From JBLMXQ01 sp050257855 (lineage in GTDB: Bacteria; Acidobacteriota; Vicinamibacteria; Vicinamibacterales; CAVVIG01): a stretch of DNA of 64,000 bases. The DNA is taken from positions 1-64,000 of the forward strand of contig JBLMXQ010000078.1 of NCBI GenBank assembly GCA_050257855.1. Reading direction: 5' to 3'. Made by a program: the position numbers and the translations under genes. This document shows, in pieces, positions 55,983 to 64,000 of this stretch (the first letter of the stretch is position 1; every line of letters starts with the position of its first letter). Below the pieces are notes generated by a model that made no database searches, had not been told where the DNA came from, and saw nothing but the letters and a program-made list of their open reading frames with translations.

Positions 55983-57278
55983 TCAGGGCTGCGCGCTTCG
56001 CACCCGGGCGAAGATGCGTTCGTACTTCGCGAGCACGACGTCCCAGCGGTAGTTCCGCCGGACGTAGTCGCGGCCGTTCCGGCCCATTGCGGCGCGCAGG
56101 CGCGCGTCGCTCACGAGGAGCTTCAGGCACTCCACGAACTCGTCCCGGTCCGCGTAGTACAGGCCGGCGTTGCCGCGGCGGCAGTGCTCCACGAGCACCT
56201 CGCTCCTGGCGTTGACGAGCACCGGCGTGCCGACCGCCATCGCTTCGAGCGCGAGCAGCGACAGGCTCTCGTACGGCGACGGCACGATCACGACGGTGGC
56301 GGCTTCGAGCGCCTGCGTCCGCTCGCGATCCGAGAGCAGGCCGGCGAACCGGATGAACGGCTCCTCCGGCAGCGACATCAGCTTCACGCCCATCAGCGCG
56401 AGCGTCGCCTCACCACCCTCCTTCACGTACGTCGTGAAGTATTCGATCAGCTCCTCGCAGCCCTTGCCGGGATCGATGCGTCCGCCGTACAGCGCGATCG
56501 GACCGTACAGGCGATGACGGCGGCGGAACACGGCGCCGCGCGACAGCAGGTGTGAGGGGTATCCGCGCGTCGAGGCGTGCTCGGCTCCCGCCTCAGCGGT
56601 TCCTTCCTCCCCCTCGGGCAGCGTGTCGGCCTCGGCTGGCGCCGGCATGCGCGGATAGGGCTGGTGCTGCGGCAGGTCCACGCCGACCCCCGCGACCTCC
56701 TCGATCAGAGGCCGAGTCGGGAAGAGCTCGTGGACCAGCTGGCGCTCGCTCTCGGTGTTGAAGACGAGGGCCGCCGGACGGCTGAAGACGTCCCTGAAGA
56801 TCTCGAGGTGGATGGCCGGCTCGTCGTGGGCGGTCGGGACGAGCACGCTGCGCGCCGGGTTCACCTCGAGCCCCAGCACGGTCGGCGCGTACAGATATGT
56901 GAAGAAGATCAGGACGTCGTACTGCTGCTGATGGCGCTTCAGGTACTCGACGAGCGTCGGCGACCACGGGCCCTGCTGCCGGAGCCACTCGAGCTCGTCC
57001 TCGCGCGTATGCGGCGAGGCGTAGATCCAGTCCGAGTACCGGTTGAAGGCGTCGAGGTCGCGGGTCTGCGAGTTCGCGAAGCGTCGAACGGTCACGCCGC
57101 GCACCCGGTCGGCGCCCTCGGGATACTCGTTCTTCCAGCTCACATAGTCGCGCGCGCAGGTAGTGAGCACGTCGACCTGATGCTGGGCGGCCAGCCGCTC
57201 GGCCAGCAGCCGGCACAGGTGCTCCGAGCCGCCGAGGACCTCGGCGCCGTACCGTTGGATGACGAAGGCGAGTTTCAC
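55983..57278 (-). CDS. Glycosyltransferase family 4-type (copy A')
   Basis: 431 residues. GT-B fold with two Rossmann domains. N-terminus VKLAFVIQRYGAEVLGGSEHLC. C-terminal donor site YGGRIDPGKGCEELIEYF and SPYESLSLLALEAMAVGTPVLV, with the Glu-rich pattern of GT4. A retaining enzyme that adds a sugar from a nucleotide sugar. Clearly homologous to the gene at 59520-60884. The GTG start overlaps the gene upstream by 4 bp. Last of a four-gene overlapping run. Confidence 0.93.
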   Translation of the reverse strand: MKLAFVIQRYGAEVLGGSEHLCRLLAERLAAQHQVDVLTTCARDYVSWKNEYPEGADRVRGVTVRRFANSQTRDLDAFNRYSDWIYASPHTREDELEWLRQQGPWSPTLVEYLKRHQQQYDVLIFFTYLYAPTVLGLEVNPARSVLVPTAHDEPAIHLEIFRDVFSRPAALVFNTESERQLVHELFPTRPLIEEVAGVGVDLPQHQPYPRMPAPAEADTLPEGEEGTAEAGAEHASTRGYPSHLLSRGAVFRRRHRLYGPIALYGGRIDPGKGCEELIEYFTTYVKEGGEATLALMGVKLMSLPEEPFIRFAGLLSDRERTQALEAATVVIVPSPYESLSLLALEAMAVGTPVLVNARSEVLVEHCRRGNAGLYYADRDEFVECLKLLVSDARLRAAMGRNGRDYVRRNYRWDVVLAKYERIFARVRSAQP

Positions 57279-58339
57279 GACAGTGTCTGAATCAGGCCGG
57301 CGAGGGCGCGCGACACGCACGCGTCGCCGAAATCCGCGAGCCGGCGCCGCTGGCCCGCAATGACCGCCGCCCGCAGCCGATCGTCGAAGGCGAGCGAACC
57401 GAGCAGCTCGGCCGCGAACTCGAAATCCTTGGGCGCGAACTGCACGCCGGCGCCGCCGAGCGTGTCCGGCACCGCCGCCGCCGCGTACGCCAGCACCGGC
57501 ACGTCGGCGGCCATCGCCTCGACGAGCGGCACGCAGAAGCCCTCGTGCTCGCTGAGCGAGACGTATACCGCCGCGTGACGGTAGTAGACCGCGAGCTCCT
57601 CCTCCGGGATCGGCCCCGTGAAGATGAACCGGTCGGGGAGCATCCGGTACTCGGACATCAACGCGCGGACCGTCGCATAATACCGCGGCACCACGTCGTG
57701 CCGGCCGACGAAAATGAAGCGGTAGTACGCGTCGACGTAGCGCTTGTACATTTCCGCGAGGCGGATGTGGTCTTCGATCTTCTTGTTGGGCGCGATGCGG
57801 CCGACGAAGAGGAAGTTGACGAGCCCGTCGTCGAGGATGGAATCGAGGGCGGGCCGCTCGGCGCGCTGCGTGATGCGCGAGGTGTCCACGGCTATCGGAA
57901 AGACGCCGGTCGGCGCGAACCCGAGCGCCTCGAGCTCGCGCCGGTTGTATTCCGAGTCGCCCAGGGCGAGATCGACGCGGCCGACGAGCGTCGCCAGCTC
58001 GGCGCGCCCGAGCGACGCGAGCCGGAAGAGCGCCGGATCGTAGGGCGCGAAGAACGACGCCGGCGTGACGTTGTGGTACTGCAGCACGCGGCCGCCGCCG
58101 AGCGCGGCGAACGCCGCGGTCATTGGCGAGGGCAGCGCGTAGTGGAAGATCGTCAGGTCGCCCCCGCGCGCCGCCGGGTCGGCGTACGGGCGGACCTCGA
58201 CGGCCAGATCGTCGTCGATCGTGAGCGCGTAGACCTCCGACTCGTGCCCGAGCCCCCGCAGGAGATCGCGCACGCGCCGCGCGCTGTCGCCAATCGCGTC
58301 GCCCCGGTGCGCCGCCGGCACCCACTGGTTCACGATCAT
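57275..58339 (-). CDS. Glycosyltransferase family 4-type (copy B')
   Basis: 354 residues. GT-B fold with FLFVGRIAPNKKIEDHIRL and SLSEHEGFCVPLVEAMAADVPVLAY at the donor site. N-terminus VNQWVPAAHRGDAIGDSARRVRDLL. Strongly similar to the neighbouring 58336 gene in layout, so the pair is a duplication. Start and stop overlap the flanking genes by 4 bp each (ATGA, GTGA). Confidence 0.92.
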   Translation of the reverse strand: MIVNQWVPAAHRGDAIGDSARRVRDLLRGLGHESEVYALTIDDDLAVEVRPYADPAARGGDLTIFHYALPSPMTAAFAALGGGRVLQYHNVTPASFFAPYDPALFRLASLGRAELATLVGRVDLALGDSEYNRRELEALGFAPTGVFPIAVDTSRITQRAERPALDSILDDGLVNFLFVGRIAPNKKIEDHIRLAEMYKRYVDAYYRFIFVGRHDVVPRYYATVRALMSEYRMLPDRFIFTGPIPEEELAVYYRHAAVYVSLSEHEGFCVPLVEAMAADVPVLAYAAAAVPDTLGGAGVQFAPKDFEFAAELLGSLAFDDRLRAAVIAGQRRRLADFGDACVSRALAGLIQTLS

Positions 58340-59523
58340 GGGTGCGGCAGCGCCCGGTAGATGGCCGGCCGGTACAGCCGCAGCTCGTCGAGCTCCTGCG
58401 CGGCGTCGAACTGCGTCCAGAAGTCGAAGGTCACGTGCGGCGCCGGCGCGCGCGGGCGCGACAGGATGTCGCGGACGAACCCGAGCAGCGTGCCGGCGAA
58501 GTCCCTGGCCTGCAGCCGGCGCACCGCAGCGAGCTGTCCATCGACGATCGCGTCCGTGAGCGGCGTGCTCGAGACGATCGCGTCCATGAGGGCGGCCACA
58601 TGCGCGGGATCCTTCTCGTCGTACAGTACGCCCGCGCCGTCCATCGTCGCCGGCACGGCCGTCGCGGCGTAGGCAAGGACCGGCACCTCCTTGTAGAACG
58701 CCTCGACCAGTGGCACGCAGAAGCCTTCGTGCTCGCTCGCGCAGAGGAAGAGGTCGGCGACGTCGTAGTACGCCACCAGCTCCTCGTCCGACACGTGGCC
58801 GACGAAGTGCACGTGGCCGGCGTCGAGCGCTCCCACGAGGTGGTTCAGCGACGCGAAGTACCGCTCGAACATGCTGAACGCGCCGACGACCAGCAGCCGC
58901 GAGCGCCGGTTGAACAGCGTGTGATACGCGTGAAAGAAGCGAATCAGGTCCTCGATCTTCTTGTTCGCGATCACCCGGCCGACGAAGAGCACGTTCGTCC
59001 AGCCGTCGTCGAACTGCCGCGCGACGAAGGGGTTCGGGGCGCGATCGAGATGGGAGAAGTCGGGGACGACCGGCAGGACGGCCGTACGCGGAAACCCGAG
59101 CGTCTCGAGATCCTGCCGGTTGTACTCCGAGTCGCCGAGCGCGAGGTCGCATCTGCCGGCGTACGCCTGCAGCTCGCGCCGCCCGCGGAAGCACTGGCGT
59201 ACCAGCGTCCGGTGGACGCCGACGAAGTATTCCGGCGGCGTGATGTTGTGGTACACGAGAGCCATCCGGTCCGGGACCGCGAACGCCGTCCGCGATGCGC
59301 GGGACCCGAGCGAGAAATGGTGCAGCAGCAGGTTGTCCGGATCGCTCGCGTCGACGAGCTCGCGGTAGTCGCGGGTCAGCTCCTCGAGGCGGTGGTCGGC
59401 CGTCTCGACGAAGATGTCGGACGCGTAGCCGGCGCGGCGCAGCACCCGCTGGATTCCAAGGACCTCGTGGCCGATGGCGTCGCCGTAGCCGAGCGTCGCG
59501 AGCACCTGATGAACGGCGGTCAC
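58336..59523 (-). CDS. Glycosyltransferase family 4-type (copy B)
   Basis: 395 residues. GT-B donor half: VLFVGRVIANKKIEDLIRFF and CASEHEGFCVPLVEAFYKEVPVLAY. The acceptor half starts HQVLATLGYGDAIGHEVLGI. Paralog of the following gene. The GTG start overlaps the stop of the previous gene (GTGA). Probably builds part of an envelope polysaccharide. Confidence 0.92.
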   Translation of the reverse strand: MTAVHQVLATLGYGDAIGHEVLGIQRVLRRAGYASDIFVETADHRLEELTRDYRELVDASDPDNLLLHHFSLGSRASRTAFAVPDRMALVYHNITPPEYFVGVHRTLVRQCFRGRRELQAYAGRCDLALGDSEYNRQDLETLGFPRTAVLPVVPDFSHLDRAPNPFVARQFDDGWTNVLFVGRVIANKKIEDLIRFFHAYHTLFNRRSRLLVVGAFSMFERYFASLNHLVGALDAGHVHFVGHVSDEELVAYYDVADLFLCASEHEGFCVPLVEAFYKEVPVLAYAATAVPATMDGAGVLYDEKDPAHVAALMDAIVSSTPLTDAIVDGQLAAVRRLQARDFAGTLLGFVRDILSRPRAPAPHVTFDFWTQFDAAQELDELRLYRPAIYRALPHP

Positions 59524-60884
59524 GGGCGTCTCCGTTGCTGCCCGCCCGCGTTCGCGCTCCGGCGGTCGACGACTTCACGCCATCCCATCGAGGTTTCGCG
59601 ATCCGGGCCCGCCGGGCCGGCCGGCACCCCCGCGAGCACCTCCTGCGCGGCCGGCAGATCCGCGCGGCGGCGCGCCATCCAGCCCGGCAGCGGATCGATC
59701 TGACGCGACGGCGCCGCCTTGGCGAGCCGATCGAGCATCTCCAGATACTTCCGCTCGATCACCGGCCATGCGTAGTGGGCGGCGTAGTACTGCCGGCCGT
59801 TCCGACCCAACGTGGACGCGAGCCACCGGCTGCGCTCGATTGCGTGGAGCGCCTCCACGAATTCCGGATAGCTCTCGTAGTACAAGCCGGCGTTGCTCCG
59901 GAGGCTCTGTCCCTTCAGGACGTCGCACCGGCCGTTCGCGAGGACCGGGCGGCCGAGCGCCCATGCTTCCAGCGCGACCATCGACAGGCTCTCGAAGTAC
60001 GACGGCATGAGGAGCAGATCCGCCGCCGCGATGGCGTCGAACTTGTCGGCATCGTCCAGGAAGCCGAGATGCCGAATCCGGGGATGCGCCGGAACGGGCA
60101 GCAGCGACTGCCCGATCAGAACGAGTGACAGGCGGCCGGAGCCGTCGCGCAGGTAGCCCTCGAAGAACTCGAACAGCTCCTTGCAGCCCTTGTTCTCGTC
60201 GATCCGTCCGACGTACACGGCAAAGGGCCCCGGCACGTCGAACTTCTGCCGGAAGCGGTTCGGTTGCGTCTCTCCCGGAACGTTGGACCCAATCCCGACG
60301 ACCACGCCCGGAACGTCCTGGTTGCCCGACACCGCCCGGATCATCGCCCGCTCTTCGGGCGAGTTGTACATGAGCGCGCGGACACCGCGGAAGATCGGTG
60401 GGAACAGGGCCAGGCCGATCGCCGCGTCGCGTTCGGCGGTCGGGACCAGGATCGCGCGCGCGCTCGCTGCGCGCGCGCCGTGGTACGCATGGTAGTAGCG
60501 GTAGCTGAAGAAGAAGATGAAGTCGTACTCGGCGCCGTTCGTGCGCAGGTACGCGACCAGCGCGGGCGTGCACGGTCCCTCGGCGTCGAGCCACTCGAGC
60601 TCGTCGGCGAGCGAGTGCCGCTTTTCGAACACGCGATCCGAGCGCCGGCCGAACAGCCCGGGGTCGCGCTCGCGCCTGACCGGAAAGCGCCGCACCGGGA
60701 GGCCGTTCACTTCGTCGACGCCGGCCGGGAGCTCGTTGCGCCACGTCACGTAGTCCGTGGCGCACGTCGTCAGCACGTGGACCTCGGCATGGCGGCTCAG
60801 ATGCTCGGCCACGTACCGCGCGTGCAGCTCGGCGCCGCCGTTCAGCGCGGCGCCGTACCGCTGGACGACGACCGCCAGCTTCAC
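59520..60884 (-). CDS. Glycosyltransferase family 4-type (copy A)
   Basis: 454 residues. N-terminus KLAVVVQRYGAALNGGAELHARY. Donor half VYVGRIDENKGCKELFEFF and PSYFESLSMVALEAWALGRPVLA. Paralog of the 55983 gene with a longer disordered tail (residues 400 on). Overlaps the upstream coiled-coil gene by 4 bp (ATGA). Confidence 0.92.
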   Translation of the reverse strand: MKLAVVVQRYGAALNGGAELHARYVAEHLSRHAEVHVLTTCATDYVTWRNELPAGVDEVNGLPVRRFPVRRERDPGLFGRRSDRVFEKRHSLADELEWLDAEGPCTPALVAYLRTNGAEYDFIFFFSYRYYHAYHGARAASARAILVPTAERDAAIGLALFPPIFRGVRALMYNSPEERAMIRAVSGNQDVPGVVVGIGSNVPGETQPNRFRQKFDVPGPFAVYVGRIDENKGCKELFEFFEGYLRDGSGRLSLVLIGQSLLPVPAHPRIRHLGFLDDADKFDAIAAADLLLMPSYFESLSMVALEAWALGRPVLANGRCDVLKGQSLRSNAGLYYESYPEFVEALHAIERSRWLASTLGRNGRQYYAAHYAWPVIERKYLEMLDRLAKAAPSRQIDPLPGWMARRRADLPAAQEVLAGVPAGPAGPDRETSMGWREVVDRRSANAGGQQRRRP

Positions 60885-61846
60885 TGGTCGTCGGGACCCG
60901 GGCCGCCAGGCTCGGGCGTGCTGTCCGGGTGCGTTTCGGTGTGTTGCGTGTCGCTGGCCAGCGCCTGCTCGACCGTTTCGGCCGTCGCGGCGTGCAGTTC
61001 GCCGGCCTCCCGGGCGGCCTCCTCGTCGCCGCCCTGTCCGGCCTCGCCGGCAGGCTCGCGTCCCGGAGCTGCTGCCGGCGTCTGGCCGGCGGGCCCGCCG
61101 GTGCCGATGACGACCGCCGCGGATCCGCCGCCGCGGCGGCCGCGCCGGCGCCGCCGGCGGCGGCTGCGCTGTCCCGGGCCTTCCGCCGGGAACGGAGCGG
61201 CAGCCGGCTGGCCCTGAGGCTGCCCCTGCGGCGCCGCCGCAGGGATCTCCGGGGCAGCCTCTGGCCCGCGCTCCTCGGCCGGCTTGTAGACCACGACGCT
61301 CTCGAGGGCGCGGGCGCGCCGCTCGTTGAACTCCAGCCGGCTCTGGAGCGACTCGATGCGCATCTTGAGGTTCTTGGCCTCGATGCCGAGCCGCGTGATC
61401 TCGACGACCAGGTTGTGGAGCAGCTCGTAGTGGAGCTCGCCCTGCTGCCGCAGTTCCTGGAAGCGCTCCAGGTACTGGCGGTTGATGTCGGCCTGCGCGT
61501 GGAGCACGTGCGACAGGATCGTCGGGTTGAACAACAGCTTCAGGATCGGCGCGAACAGCGTCCGGAAGAACCGCACGATGCCGCGGTGCGACTCGAACAG
61601 CGTCGTGTCCTCGAACGCATAGAGGGGCACGGGCGCCGGAGGCACCGCCTGCGCCCGCCGGTACTGCTGGAGGAGGTCCGACCGCACGGAGCGGGGGTCC
61701 AGGAACTTTTCCAGCTTCACGGCGGCCAGCTCGCGGAGCTGCTCCTCCGTGTAGTCCACGCCGCGCTTCTCGCGGATGCGCGCGCGGATCTGTTCCATGA
61801 TCTGCTCGACGTCTACCGAGTCGGAGCGAACGTTGAAATCGGCCAT
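60881..61846 (-). CDS. Coiled-coil protein with Arg-rich disordered tail
   Basis: 321 residues. The N-terminus is conserved-looking and helical (VDVEQIMEQIRARIREKRG), with a hydrophobic patch (FFRTLFAPILKLLFNP) at about 90-110, then a long coiled coil (about 120-185). The last 130 residues are Ala/Pro/Gln-rich with an arginine-rich block (QRSRRRRRRRGRRGGG) followed by Glu-rich sequence. No enzyme motif. It lies between the UbiA gene and the glycosyltransferases in the same run, so it may organise the glycan machinery (inference). Confidence 0.8.
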   Translation of the reverse strand: MADFNVRSDSVDVEQIMEQIRARIREKRGVDYTEEQLRELAAVKLEKFLDPRSVRSDLLQQYRRAQAVPPAPVPLYAFEDTTLFESHRGIVRFFRTLFAPILKLLFNPTILSHVLHAQADINRQYLERFQELRQQGELHYELLHNLVVEITRLGIEAKNLKMRIESLQSRLEFNERRARALESVVVYKPAEERGPEAAPEIPAAAPQGQPQGQPAAAPFPAEGPGQRSRRRRRRRGRRGGGSAAVVIGTGGPAGQTPAAAPGREPAGEAGQGGDEEAAREAGELHAATAETVEQALASDTQHTETHPDSTPEPGGPGPDDQ

Positions 61847-61860
61847 GGAATATCAGGTCT

Positions 61861-62814
61861 TCAAAATGGCCGGTACACGACGAGCACGACCGCCAGCACC
61901 CACAGCACGACGCAGATGAGCAGCGGGCGATCGGTCAGCAGCAGATCCGCCGGACTGCCGCCGCCTTCGCGCTGGTGCACCAGATACAGATACCGGAAGA
62001 TGCCATAGAGCGGAAACGGGATCGTCAGCTCGAGCAGCGCCGTCCCGAACTTGTGCTGCGTCTCGGGGCTGATGGTGTAGAAGATGTACGCGACGAGCGT
62101 GGACGCGGTCACGACCGCGATCATCTGATCCAGCAGGTACGGGCTGTACTCGCCGAGGATCGGCCGGTGGCTCGTCGCGCCGTCGGCCAGCAGCACCAGC
62201 TCGTGGCGGCGCTTGGCGAGCGCGATGAACATGGCCAGCAGGATCGTGCAGACGAGCAGCCATTCGCTGAACGCGACGTCGACCGCCACCGCGCCTGCGA
62301 CCGCGCGCAGCACGAACCCGACCGCGATCGTCAGCACGTCGATGATGACGATGTGCTTGAGGGGGCCGGAGTAGAGCAGCAGCAGGCCGACGTAGCTGCC
62401 GGCCACGAGGACGAACGTCCGCCCGAGCGCGAACGACGCGCCGAGCGCGGCGCACGCCAGGACGCCGGCCGTCGCGAGCGCGACCGGCACCGGCACGGCC
62501 CCCGACGCAATCGGGCGCTGCGCCTTGAGGGGATGGCGCCGGTCGTTCTCGCGGTCGATCACGTCGTTGACCAGATACACCACGCCCGACAGCGCGCAGA
62601 AGATCGCGAATGCCGCAACGGCTGCCGCCACCGCGCGTGCCTCGAACAGCCGCCGCCCGAACAGCAGGCCCGCGAAGACGAGCAGGTTCTTGGTCCACTG
62701 CGCAGGGCGGAGCGAGATGAACAGGTTCAGCGCGATCGGCCGCCGCGGGACCCCGGACGTCGTCGACGCCGAGGTCCTGGTGGCCGCAACGGGGGAAGAA
62801 GTGCTGCGCGCCAT
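61861..62814 (-). CDS. UbiA-family decaprenyl-phosphate phosphoribosyltransferase-like protein
   Basis: 317 residues, about nine membrane helices. The two Asp motifs of prenyltransferases are seen: NDVIDRENDRRHPLKAQRPIASG at about 82-104 and the later block around AKRRHELVLLADG. That first motif is the DPPR-synthase form, which joins ribose-5-phosphate to decaprenyl phosphate on the way to decaprenyl-phosphoryl-arabinose. Substrate is an inference. A STAS gene precedes it by 15 bp, and glycosyltransferases follow. Confidence 0.9.
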   Translation of the reverse strand: MARSTSSPVAATRTSASTTSGVPRRPIALNLFISLRPAQWTKNLLVFAGLLFGRRLFEARAVAAAVAAFAIFCALSGVVYLVNDVIDRENDRRHPLKAQRPIASGAVPVPVALATAGVLACAALGASFALGRTFVLVAGSYVGLLLLYSGPLKHIVIIDVLTIAVGFVLRAVAGAVAVDVAFSEWLLVCTILLAMFIALAKRRHELVLLADGATSHRPILGEYSPYLLDQMIAVVTASTLVAYIFYTISPETQHKFGTALLELTIPFPLYGIFRYLYLVHQREGGGSPADLLLTDRPLLICVVLWVLAVVLVVYRPF

Positions 62815-62829
62815 CTAGCGCGATGCGGG

Positions 62830-63183
62830 CTAGACCTTGGCCGAGGCCGAGAAACTCCTGACCGCTTCGCTCTCCGAATCGAACGTCTCGAAGACCGTCA
62901 GCAGCTTGGTGATTGACAGCAGATCCGTGATCCGCTTGGTCAGGTTCAGGAGCTTGAGGCTGCCCCCCTGCCGGCTCACGGTGGTGTAGGTCCGGACGAT
63001 TTCGCCGAGGCCCGCACTGTCGATGTACGGCACCGCGGCGAGGTTGAGGACGATCTTCTTCTGGCCCTGGTTGACGAGACTGTTGACCTTGTCCTTCAGG
63101 AGCTCATCGCCCTCGCCCAGGGTGACCTTCCCCTTCAGGTCCAGCACCATCACGTCACCGACGGCCCGTTCCTCGATTTGCAT
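62830..63183 (-). CDS. STAS-domain anti-sigma-factor antagonist-like protein
   Basis: 117 residues, SpoIIAA type. The phospho-Ser motif is YIDSAGLGEIVR, with Ser at about 58. Usual role: binds an anti-sigma kinase and is controlled by phosphorylation. No anti-sigma or kinase gene is in the window. A GGAG ribosome site precedes the ATG. It heads the glycan run in the same direction. Confidence 0.93.
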   Translation of the reverse strand: MQIEERAVGDVMVLDLKGKVTLGEGDELLKDKVNSLVNQGQKKIVLNLAAVPYIDSAGLGEIVRTYTTVSRQGGSLKLLNLTKRITDLLSITKLLTVFETFDSESEAVRSFSASAKV

Positions 63184-63371
63184 GGAAACGCTCCAGATGA
63201 ATGCGAGTGTGAGCTTAGCACACCCGCCCCCGCCCGATCGCGCGGCGATCGAGCGAAGGCGACGCCCGCCGGCGCGCCGGGGGCGCGAGAGCGGCGCCGC
63301 GCGCCGCGCGGGTCGCCCCTCCGCCGCGCGCGGAAGTGTACGTCATTCTGTTCGAGACGAGGCGGCCGATG
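63184..63371. other. GC-rich gap with no gene found
   Basis: Runs of CGCGCC and GCCGCGCG with several possible short hairpins. No clear promoter, terminator T-tract or coding frame. Confidence 0.5.
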
Positions 63372-63680
63372 CTAGACGCCGCCGGCCCCGGCGAACTTCC
63401 GGGACTGGAAGCATTCCTTGCAGAAAACGGGACGCCCTTGCGTCGGCTTGAACGGCACCGTCGTCTCCTTGCCGCAGGCCGAGCACGTTGTGACCGTCTC
63501 GACCCGTTCCCGGACGACCGGACCGCCCGCCGGGCGGCTGGCTCGCTTGGCCTTGCAGGCCTTGCACCGCTTTGGCTCGTTCTTGAAGTTCTTGTCGGCA
63601 AAGAACTGCTGTTCTCCCGCCGTCCAGATGAACTCCGCGCCGCAGTCCACGCACGTGAGAACCCGGTCTTGGAACTCCAT
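63372..63680 (-). CDS. Zinc-ribbon domain protein
   Basis: 102 residues. Three CxxC pairs typical of zinc-binding ribbons (LTCVDCGAEF, KRCKACKAK and TTCSACGKE), followed by VFCKECF. Often located near rpsU; function unknown, maybe nucleic-acid binding. A GAGGTGG ribosome site precedes the ATG. It follows rpsU by 27 bp, so the two are likely co-transcribed. Confidence 0.9.
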   Translation of the reverse strand: MEFQDRVLTCVDCGAEFIWTAGEQQFFADKNFKNEPKRCKACKAKRASRPAGGPVVRERVETVTTCSACGKETTVPFKPTQGRPVFCKECFQSRKFAGAGGV

Positions 63681-63707
63681 CGGTCGCCACCTCGTCGGGG
63701 TCGTTCG

Positions 63708-63905
63708 CTACTCCAGCTCCCGCCGGAGCTTCTTCCGATTGCGCTTGCGCGCCAGCGCCTGCTTGGCCCGGCGTTTGTCGCCGGGCTTCAAATAGAAGGA
63801 GTGTTTCTTGATGTCCTTGATGATGTCTTCCTGCTGCACCTTCCGCTTGAACCGGCGGAGGGCGCTCTCAATGGACTCCCCTTCCTGAATCTTGACTTCA
63901 GCCAC
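63708..63905 (-). CDS. rpsU: 30S ribosomal protein S21
   Basis: 65 residues, the usual length. GESIESALRRFKRKVQQEDII at the N-terminus and the basic tail KRRAKQALARKRNRKKLRRE. Binds 16S rRNA near the anti-Shine-Dalgarno end. GTG start with a GGGGG-type ribosome site about 10 bp ahead. A short hairpin (GGGCC-CAGA-GGCCC, 63936-63949) lies in its leader. Confidence 0.97.
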   Translation of the reverse strand: MAEVKIQEGESIESALRRFKRKVQQEDIIKDIKKHSFYLKPGDKRRAKQALARKRNRKKLRRELE

Positions 63906-64000
63906 GCGTCTTACACCCCCTTCGCGGGTGGCAGTGGGCCCAGAGGCCCGGATAGCCGTCCAACCAAATATGCTAGGCTATCACAGGTAAGCGCGGATTC

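Overview
The window is a GC-rich, densely packed bacterial chromosome segment, most likely from an Acidobacteriota member (Vicinamibacteria-like). That placement is an inference. It rests on an orphan ADOP-type ABC permease (23576-26011), a VWFA-related Acidobacterial-type protein (30623-31684), type III glutamine synthetase, UPF0182, many 4-8 bp start/stop overlaps, and short word-like repeats in many intergenic gaps. I found no rRNA, tRNA, CRISPR array, insertion sequence or prophage.

Layout. 1-8.2 kb: 5' part of a gyrase A gene, type III glutamine synthetase with a clear terminator, a repeat-rich leader, a Nudix hydrolase, a peroxiredoxin whose peroxidatic Cys codon is TGA (best read as selenocysteine), a HEAT/DUF349 protein and a tandem FKBP isomerase. 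8.5-17.5 kb: a VOC protein, then a minus-strand run encoding an MDR oxidoreductase, two c-type cytochromes, a 2Fe-2S protein, a Tat-exported molybdenum hydroxylase and UPF0182. 17.5-26 kb: ispG, RecQ, ApaG, an aconitase-family enzyme with its swivel domain at the N-terminus, a thioredoxin-like ferredoxin and the ADOP permease. 26-34 kb: hydrolases, GNAT, BON protein, Er-VIT1 (MbfA-like), ZIP transporter, VWA protein, SDR and methyltransferase. 34-43 kb: inositol-phosphate synthase, acetyl-CoA synthetase, a pseudopilin-like protein, a LolD/MacB ATPase, two oligopeptide ATPases and the methylmalonyl-CoA mutase catalytic subunit. 43-48 kb: a small conserved gene with its own promoter and terminator, then gpmA, eno, glgC and a cyclase-family gene. 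48-56 kb: two exported proteins and a PDZ/GAF/PAS histidine kinase with an NtrC-type regulator, next to a small exported protein behind a sigma-54 promoter. 56-64 kb: four overlapping glycosyltransferase genes, a coiled-coil Arg-rich protein, a UbiA-type decaprenyl-phosphate phosphoribosyltransferase, a STAS protein, a zinc-ribbon protein and rpsU.

Themes. The molybdenum hydroxylase, ferredoxin and cytochromes look like one periplasmic electron-transfer unit. The kinase, regulator and sigma-54 promoter look like a local envelope-response circuit. The glycosyltransferases with the UbiA enzyme look like a surface-glycan module. The strongest unusual signals are the selenocysteine peroxiredoxin with a SECIS-like hairpin, the sigma-54 module, the A-B-B'-A' glycosyltransferase arrangement and the dispersed intergenic repeat words.
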